From positions 39,895,491 through 39,959,490 of the forward strand of contig NC_012870.2 of assembly GCF_000003195.3 (NCBI RefSeq): DNA of 64,000 nt, in the 5' to 3' direction. Position 1 is the stretch's first letter. Each line of letters starts with the position of its first letter. This DNA is from Sorghum bicolor (Eukaryota > Streptophyta > Magnoliopsida > Poales > Poaceae). The notes beneath the pieces are model-generated. The model was not told where the DNA came from. It ran no database searches and saw nothing but the letters and a program-made list of their open reading frames with translations. This document shows, one piece after another, positions 57,519-64,000 of this stretch. A program made the position numbers and the translations under genes.

Positions 57519-57809
57519 TGTTACGGATATTTTATTCGGGGTGATCTCATCTCCTCAGATTCTCTCCCAAGAGATGTATGCTAACAGCTCGAGGACCGAG
57601 ACTTCCCCCACAACCCCATACGTGCCCATGAAGACCGGTTCCACCTCTGTGACTTCCCCCACAACTTATAGTGGGCTTCCCGATTACTTGGAGGGAGAGT
57701 TTCCCCTCTCCCTCGACTTGTATAAATTTCCGATCATTAAATAAAGAATGACACACTGGAGTTCATACTTCCTCTCTATTGTCTCATACTTTGCATTCCA
57801 CTCATAACA
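57519..57809 (+). repeat. 3' LTR of the decayed copia element
   Basis: 291 bp, TGTTACGGATA...CTCATAACA; clearly diverged from the 5' copy in sequence and length (275 bp there), consistent with an old insertion. Confidence 0.88.
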
Positions 57810-57946
57810 ATATGGAAGGGGTGGGCGCTCACTTTGACGTCGAGACCGGGCCTGTTTGGATTTCTCATGGATGGAGCTACGTGGCCCAAGCAGGGGGCTC
57901 CTAGGCGTTTGATTTTTTTTTGATTCAAAGCCTTGGCTCTATGGCC

Positions 57947-58274
57947 TTATAATAACCGGTGATTTGACACATCGTTAGACACAAGGTTCATTACAAATTC
58001 CGGGAGGGGACTCGTCCAAACAAAGGACTCGTCTGGGTCCCAACTCAAACTTAGGCTAGCAAGATTTTGTGCCGCCGAATTACATTCTCTAGGCACAAAA
58101 AAGATATCACTACACATGAAGTGTTCATGGAGAAAAGCCCATATATTCTTGATAAGCAATCCCAGGCAGCAAAATCCATCCAGGGTGTACAAAGTGCTTG
58201 CCGTAAGGTCCAGCAGTCCATCTCCAGCTGGATATGTGAAATCCAGAAATCAGTTGACGCTTGCAGGGCCTTAC
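57947..58274 (-). pseudogene. LINE-type RNase H fragment
   Basis: On the minus strand the 81 codons 58192-57947 contain IFFVPRECNSAAQNLASLSL followed by WDPDESFVW and PLPEFVMNLVSND. This resembles the C-terminal RNase H-like (RVT_3) segment of plant LINE ORF2 proteins and their domesticated relatives. The upstream part to 58274 (a LEMDC-like stretch) is in another frame. CACTA-1 begins at its edge, so it probably inserted in this fragment. 57810-57946 holds nothing recognisable. Confidence 0.55.
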
Positions 58275-58307
58275 ACTAGTAGAAACAGGCTCATAGCTGG
58301 TGCCCCT

Positions 58308-58480
58308 TTTTTATACCACAGGCGGTTCCAGTTACGACGCGCCTGTGGTATAAATAGGGCGGTGTCAGAGATTTTCGGCCACCTGTGGAAATGTTTATCA
58401 CAGGCGGTTGACTTAAGCCAACCGCCAGTGTAAATGCTCCATTTACACTGGCGGTTGACTTAAGCAACCGCCTGTGTTAT
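58308..58480. repeat. CACTA-1 subterminal inverted repeats
   Basis: Repeated GGCGGTT / AACCGCC words. Two nearly mirror-image blocks, GGCGGTTGACTTAAGCCAAC around 58404 and GGCGGTTGACTTAAGCAACC around 58451, are joined by TTTACACTGG-type links. Subterminal repeats are transposase-binding sites in CACTA elements. Confidence 0.75.
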
Positions 58481-58707
58481 CTCTGTATAAATACCCCTTC
58501 TTCCTCCCCGACCAGAACACAGTATCTCGCACCCACCTTCCATTGGGGGCGATTTTGGAGTTCTAGATTTCTCAAAATACAAGGGGGGATGTTTTGATCT
58601 TCATTTCTAGGAAGGAGGTTGCTAAAAGAGGTTAGTTTATGTCCCTATTGCCTCAATTTGCTCATTCTAGCTCAATTTGAGCCACTTTTTGGATCTAGGG
58701 TTTCACC

Positions 58708-59200
58708 ATGAGTGAGAGAGAAGAATAGCTAGCTTTTTGTCTTGATTCGTTGATATGGTTAGATGAGGTTGTTTAATATGGTTGGATAATGTCTCTCAAC
58801 ATGTATGCTTCTCAATTTAGCTAGTTTTTACAAGATTAAACCATTGGTGTGTTCTTGTATATTTATGTAGAGAGATAATTGTTGATTTTTTAATTATATG
58901 ATAGTTAGGTTTTTTATTGTCACCTTCCACATCATCTATCTCTTTATAATGAATGTTGTATTTATACAGTTATGCTATACTTAGGTTTTATAATTTATGT
59001 CTCTCTCTCTTTATAAATTTTTCAATTTATTTATCAACATGTATGTATGTTTTATGAGTGAGAGAGAAGAATAGCTAGCTTCTTGTCTTTATTTGTTGAT
59101 ATGGTTATATGGGGTTGCTTAATATGGTTGGATAATGCCTCTCCACATGTTTGCTTCTCAATTTAGCTAGCTTTTACAAGATTAAACCAATGGTGTGTCC
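58708..59200. repeat. 147-bp direct duplication in the CACTA-1 5' region
   Basis: 58708-58854 and 59054-59200 (346 bp apart), both starting ATGAGTGAGAGAGAAGAATA, with about a dozen differences. Non-coding; lies upstream of the acceptor ttttacag at 59290, so probably in the first intron. Confidence 0.85.
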
Positions 59201-59296
59201 TTTAATCTCAAGCTTAACCATAAACCCTAGCTAATAAACCCTAGATAAATCCTTTGTAAACCCTTAGATCATATGAATGGTGTTTTACAGGTAGTG

Positions 59297-59778
59297 ATGA
59301 AGAGGTCATTTTGGATGTATAATTTATTAAGACTAGATCCATCATACATAACTGAGGTCCAGAGGTTTATTGATGCTGCTCAAAACCATGCTTCAAGAAC
59401 AAGAAAGATGCACATACATTGTCCATGCATGGATTATAGAAATCTTGTTGTATCTGATGACATTCAACAAATCCTTACTCATCTGGTCCGTCGAGGATTT
59501 ATGAAAGATTACTTGATTTGGACAAAGCATGGAGAGGGTAGCTCTACGCCTTATACAACTGGAATTGTTGACGGGTTTGAGTTCGTACACGAGACACAAC
59601 AACCTAATACTGATGGTCTAGCCACTGAACATGTTGTGCCAAATGTTCCTGATCATGGTTTTATTGGAGGAAATGAAGATGGCACGGAAACTAACATGGC
59701 TGCGGAAGATGCAGAATTTCTAGAGGCAATGTTGCGTCATCATGCGGAAGATCCATCAGTGTTCTTCATGAAAGGTAT
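59297..59778 (+). pseudogene. CACTA-1 transposase-associated exon, interrupted
   Basis: Met at 59297, six bases after the splice acceptor. MKRSFWMYNLLRLDPSYITE and IHCPCMDYRNLVV, then HLVRRGFMKDYLIWTKHGE belong to the transposase-associated domain at the N-terminus of En/Spm (TNP2-type) transposases. The acidic region after it (AEDAEFLEAMLRHHAEDP) is cut at FFMKG by insertion of CACTA-2. The second Cys region reads CPCMDYR, where CxxC plus Cys is usual. The remainder must lie right of the window. Confidence 0.82.
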
Positions 59779-60046
59779 CACTACTAAATTTTACCCCTTT
59801 TGCCACGCTTTTATGGTGCAACGACACTGATTTGGTTGCAACAAGGGGTCCTCTCGCAACGATTTGAACTTTTGGTTGCGATAGATGGTATTCCTGCCAC
59901 GCAAATTATATCGTGGCCATAAGTGTGGAGATCGTTGCCAAAACTAGGAGTTGTTGCCACGCAATTCAGATCGGTGGCAATAGTTGTTCACTGTTGCCAC
60001 GAATATAGTTTCGTTGCTGCGAGTTTATTTTCGTTTCGATACTCAA

Positions 60047-60349
60047 ATGATTTCGCAACGCTTTAATTTGTTGGTTGCAATAAAAAGTCACTCTTGCCAC
60101 GATTGTTTATTCGTTGCTGAGAATTTTGTTGTCGTTGTAATATTAAGATGATTTTGCAACATTTTTATTTGTTGGTTGCAACAAAAAGTGACTCTTGCCA
60201 CGATTGATTTTCCGTTGCTGAGAGCTTTGTTATTGTTGCAATACTAAGATGCTTTCGCAACGCTTTTATTTCTTGGTTGTAATAAAAAGTCACTCTTGCC
60301 ACAATCGATTTTCCATTGCTAATAGTTTTGTTGCTGTTGCAATACTATA
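60047..60349. repeat. CACTA-2 subterminal array, three 101-bp tandem units
   Basis: Units at 60047, 60148 and 60249, each with a TTGGTTGCAA...AAAAAGTCACTCTTGCCACGAT core; shorter related words (TTGCCACG, GGTTGC) continue back to about 59800. These are probable transposase-binding sites. Confidence 0.85.
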
Positions 60350-60638
60350 CAGTTAAAATGTTTAATATAATATTAAAAAAATTAAAAAACTCTCCAACTG
60401 AGATTCGAGCCTTGAACCTCTGAGTTTTAGAAGCCACGCACTAACCATCCGAACCTTTTGATGTTTGTGTCTTCTCTATCCACAGCACGATATATATAAT
60501 AACGTAAACGTGTTTAATTACATAATGGAAGCTAGATTAATCTACTCGATGCAACCGATCGGTCTTCTCTGCTCTGTATCGCGCTCGTCCTACTCATTGC
60601 CGGCCCTAATTCTTCCTCGCACTCGGCCGGCGATCTCC

Positions 60639-60781
60639 TCGCTGCCCTCGCTGGTGGCCGCCGTCGCTGCCCTCGCTGCCCTCGCTGGTGGCCGCCGTCG
60701 CTGCCCTCGCTGCCCTCGCTGGTGGCCGCCGTCGCTGCCCTCGCTGGTGGCCGCCGTCGCTGCCCTCGCTGGTGGCCGCCG
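60639..60781. repeat. GC-rich minisatellite in the CACTA-2 leader
   Basis: Units of 25 bp (TCGCTGCCCTCGCTGGTGGC plus CGCCG), some lengthened by an extra 9-bp TCGCTGCCC. It lies between the subterminal repeats and the first coding exon. The ORFs over it on both strands are repeat readings. Confidence 0.85.
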
Positions 60782-61145
60782 GTGATCTCCTCACTGCCCT
60801 TTCTAGTGGCCGGCGTTCCCCTCGCTGCTGATCGACGACGTCCCCTCCATCACCGGCCGGCCAGAGATACGACACGATTGGCCGTCGCTCTGCCCTCGCG
60901 CGCTGCTGATTGACGTACGTGTGCTGTGCGTGTGCATGCATGCATAATGTTATTGTTTGCTAATCAGCACATGCAGTACGTAGCTCTTCTTGTAAAAAAA
61001 TCAAATGCAGTAGCTCTTCTTGTAAAAAAATAGTTTGTGCACCTTAATTATGATGCTTATTTAGTTAATCCAATTTTACAATAATTCGTGACCCCTCTCT
61101 TTGAATTATGTCATGTCACAGGAAAGTTGAGCTCGTGATATTATT

Positions 61146-63906
61146 ATGGCAGCACATGACGATGATGATTGGAGTTGGATGTCGTTGTCTCGGTTATCAG
61201 CTGAGTGGCAAGCTGGACTTGACAAATATATTAATTCAATTTTTGAAGGTACATATGCAGCAGAAATAGCAGCTTGTCCATGTTCAAGGTGTCGTGGAGT
61301 GGTGTTCAAAACAAAATCCAAGGTTCAAATGGACTTGCTAAATAAAGGGTTTGACGAGAACTTCGTGAAAGAAAAAATTAATGCTCAATCTAGTAGGAAT
61401 AATGATGATAGGGTTCTGAATGAAGAAGGTCTAGATGATGCATCAGCTGCCACTAATCTGGTTTCTTCTATAATTCGAGGTGCATGCAGCGGTAATGACA
61501 AGGAAGAGCCAAATGAGAGTGCGAAGAAATTTTTTGATTTGTTGAAAGAAGCGCAGCAAGAGTTGGCGCCAGGGTCCTCGCTTACCAAGTTATCTTTCAT
61601 GGTCAGGCTCTTTCAGCTTAAGTGCATGAGTGGATGGAGTAACCAGTTCACAGGAAAAGCACTTGAACTATTCTCAGATGGGTTCCCCCCAGGACATTGT
61701 ATCCCAGACACTTATGAGAAAGCACGAAAGGTTATCCGCGATCTTGGCCTCACATATATTAAGATCCATGCTTGTGTGAATGATTGTGTGTTATTCTGTG
61801 GGAAATTTGCTGATTTGGATGAGTGTCCAATATGTGGAGTGAGTAGGTGGAAAAATGTTGTCGGAAATTCTGATGAGATTGATGAGCATAGTGACAGTGG
61901 TGGAACAAAGAAGAAGAAGCGCACTCCTTGCAAAATTCTAAGGTATTTTCCACTTATTCCTCGACTACAAAGATTTTATATGTCAGAGAAAACATCATCA
62001 TTGATGCGGTGGCAGAAGGAACACTTGATTCGTGATGGAAAAATGCGTCACCCAGCAGACTCAAAGGCATGGCATCATGTGAATGCAAAGTATAAGAAAT
62101 TTGATGAAGATGCACGTAATGTTAGGCTAGGACTTGCATCAGATGGATTTAATCCGTTTGGGATGTTGAATGTTAATTACTCATGTTGGCCTGTGATATT
62201 GATTCCTTATAATTTGCCTCCTTGGTTGTGTTTGAAACAACCTTACTGGATGATGTCGATGTTGATACCTGGTCCTAAATCTCCTGGAATGAACATTGAT
62301 GTATATTTGCAACCTCTGATCGATGAGCTGCTTGAGTTATGGAATGAAGGAGTTCTAACATGGGATGAGAAGGAGAAGAAGAATTTTACTCTACGTGCAA
62401 TTCTATTATGGACAATTAATGATTTTCCCGCATATGCTATGTTATCTGGTTGGAGCACAAAAGGCAAGTTTGCTTGTCCTTACTGTCACAGACATACTGA
62501 TTACTTGTGGTTAAAATATGGTTCGAAGCATTGCTACATGGGACATCGCCGATTTTTGCCCACGAAGCACAAGTGGCGAAGGAACAAGGTGAGCTTCGAT
62601 AACAAGGTTGAAATCAGGGAAGCTCCAGTGCCGCTTAGTGGTGAGCAGGTGAAACAAGATTATGAGAGTTTTCAGCAAGTGACTTTTGGAAAAGATAGTA
62701 GGAAAAGAAAGCAACGTGATGAAGAAAATAGGTGGCACAACTGGAGGAAGAAGAGTATTTTTTTTGAGCTTCCGTACTGGGAATCTTTGCTTGTACGACA
62801 TAATTTGGATGTAATGCATATTGAGAAGAATATATGTGAGAGCTTACAAGGGACTTTGCTTGAGTTAGAAGGCTAATGCAAGGACGGTGAAAAGGCTCGT
62901 CTTGATATGCAACATTTGGGTATCAGGAAAGATCAGCATCCAGTGCTCGAAAAGGGTAAGTATACCTTGCCACCAGCATTATACAGTCTTGGTAAGGATG
63001 ACAAGCAAATTCTATGCAAATTTTTACATGGCGTAAAGTTTCCTGATGGTTATGCCGCAAATATTAGGAGATGTGTGGACATCAATGGTTGCAAGATTTC
63101 TGGTCTAAAAACACATGATCTCCATGTAATTCTGCAAAAACTTTTGCCCTTAGTAGTGCGCAACATATTGCCTGAAGAAGTGGTGATTGCAGTAGTCGAG
63201 CTAAGTAAATTCTTTAACTCACTATGTTCAAAGGAATTGGAGATTTCAGAATTTCAAAAACTGAGCACTTCAACTAAGGAGACACTTTGTCGATTGGAGA
63301 TGATTTTTCCTCATGCTTTTTTTGATATTATGATGCACTTACCAGTTCACCTTGCTGATGAGGCCATACTTGGAGGCCCAGTGTGCTATAGATGGATGTA
63401 TCAGGTTGAGAGGTACCTTCGTACTCTTAAAGGTTATGTGAAGAATAAAGCCCAACCTGAAGGTTCAATTGCAGAGGGGTATATATCTGAGGAGTGCCTC
63501 ATATTTTGCTCTAACTTCTTTGATAATATTAGTACTAAGCTTAATCGTTCAGAGCGTCATGAAAGTGCAGCTGGTAGTGAACCGCCATGTGGCCTAAGTA
63601 TATTCGGGAGGCTTGACTACAGTTGGAAAGGAAGTATTATCGAGATCATTTCTGATATAGACCTCCAGAGGATGAGGCATTACATATTATCCAACTGTGA
63701 AGAGGTGTCGTCATGAATAATGTAAGCTATATTTTAATTATGATTTTGATATGGCGCTCATTAATATGTTTCAAATTTATATGTAACTAATGCTAGTATT
63801 TTCTATTATTGTGGGAAGTGTGCATATGAATGAGCTGAAGAAAATCAACCATAGGAATGTTGAGAAAAGACACAAGGACACGTTTGTCTCTTGGTTTGAG
63901 CGTGAA
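61146..63906 (+). pseudogene. CACTA-2 transposase, TNP2 type with DUF4218 region, partial
   Basis: ATG 61146, 37 bp after a likely acceptor (gtcacag). Transposase-associated part (WQAGLDKYINSIFEGTY; CPCSRCRGVVF), then the TNP2 (Transposase_21) core: CPICGVSRWK, PCKILRYFPLIPRLQRFYMS, LASDGFNPFG with the first catalytic Asp, NDFPAYAMLSGWSTKGKFAC. Then NLDVMHIEKNICESLQGTLL, and the DUF4218 region from about 62960 (LPVHLADEAILGGPVCYRWM, ERYLRTLKGYVKNKAQPEGS). One frame with TAA at 62874 (usually Lys) and TGA at 63714 (former Arg possible). Splicing 63721 to 63819 would continue with HMNELKKINHRNVEKRH and end near the donor at 63907. The rest is outside the window. Confidence 0.85.
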
Positions 63907-64000
63907 GTGAGTCCTATCCCCCTAATATGTTTAACCATACTTCTTGTTTACGTGTTAGTTTATTAGTCGTTAATATATTTTAAAAATGTTTTGGTTATTG

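Larger units (their letters stand above)
49702..57809 (+). mobile_element. Decayed Ty1/copia retrotransposon with GC-rich leader
   Basis: 5' LTR 49702-49976, leader, gag from 52313, pol to about 57187, polypurine tract (AGGGGGAG, 57511-57518), 3' LTR 57519-57809. Flanks ATTTG (49697-49701) and ATATG (57810-57814) fit a target duplication with one change. The order protease-integrase-RT-RNase H is copia. Stops and shifts are frequent, so it is old. The lineage is uncertain; the short LTRs and CACGTTATTAGCAC after the LTR separate it from the SIRE-like element. Confidence 0.87.
58275..64000 (+). mobile_element. CACTA-1 transposon, left end and first coding exon
   Basis: Starts with the terminal CACTAGTAGAAACAGG at 58275, preceded by the likely 3-bp target copy TTA. 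Subterminal repeats, a 5' non-coding region and a transposase-associated exon follow. From 59779 it is occupied by CACTA-2. The rest and the right end are outside the window. Confidence 0.85.
59779..64000 (+). mobile_element. CACTA-2 transposon inserted in CACTA-1
   Basis: Starts CACTACTAAATTTTACCCC at 59779; TAT (59776-59778) is the likely 3-bp target copy. It has its own subterminal repeats and a long transposase gene. The right end is not in the window. Confidence 0.82.

Noticed and set aside
58308..58480. Regularly spaced palindromic repeats as a CRISPR-like array
   Set aside because: Plant nuclear DNA; the repeats are subterminal motifs next to a CACTA terminus, and no regular spacers exist.
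60606..60941. ORFs rich in Arg/Gly/Ala on both strands
   Set aside because: They read a GC-rich minisatellite.
1..64000. tRNA or rRNA genes
   Set aside because: Only tRNA-complementary primer sites of LTR elements were seen; no cloverleaf or rRNA segment was recognised by eye.

Overview
This is plant nuclear DNA, almost certainly from a grass. The lineage-typical Ty3/gypsy (Athila, Tat) and Ty1/copia (SIRE/Maximus-like) LTR retrotransposons, the CACTA and hAT DNA transposons, the spliced genes with GT-AG introns and the GC-rich first exon of the host gene all fit Poaceae. The species cannot be told from the sequence. The only host gene recognised is a complete five-exon LIKE HETEROCHROMATIN PROTEIN 1 gene (LHP1/TFL2, chromodomain plus chromoshadow domain) at 44702-48825. 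Nearly everything else is nested mobile elements.

Left block (1-42839). One old Athila-type element on the + strand can be followed in pieces at 2337-2718, 15883-18613 and 39198-42839. It has been hit three times: (i) by a minus-strand Athila-related element (1-2336, cut by the window edge); (ii) by a SIRE-like copia element (2719-15882, target duplication CCAAC) that carries an extra ORF downstream of pol; (iii) by a minus-strand Tat-lineage element (18614-39197, 715-bp LTRs, target duplication ATATG/ATACG) that carries a spliced plant-mobile-domain-like gene in antisense between pol and its 3' LTR. The Tat element was in turn hit, inside its protease, by a young non-autonomous element (26877-35134, 1653-bp LTRs, target duplication GTCAA). 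That element encodes only Gag and two tandem retropepsin domains, with no reverse transcriptase or integrase. LTR divergence counted by eye agrees with the nesting: about 3.1% in the Tat element and about 1.0% in the element inside it.

Middle block (42840-49701). A truncated inverted LTR relic and a 544-bp hAT-like element with a perfect 8-bp target duplication lead up to LHP1. Intron 3 of LHP1 holds a 168-bp hAT-type MITE and a long inverted repeat. A 155-bp tandem duplication lies downstream of the gene.

Right block (49702-64000). A badly decayed copia element (49702-57809) has an unusual GC-rich 1.5-kb segment between its 5' LTR and gag. It is followed by a LINE-type RNase H fragment and then by two nested CACTA elements: CACTA-1 starts at 58275 and CACTA-2 inserted at 59779 into the transposase-associated exon of CACTA-1. 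Both run off the right edge of the window.

Most interesting: the Gag plus double-protease element; a small two-stem RNA hairpin present in the 3' non-coding regions of both the Athila element and that non-autonomous element, with paired base changes in the inner stem; the antisense plant-mobile-domain gene in the Tat element; and U3-like repeat modules placed a second time upstream of the extra ORF of the SIRE-like element.
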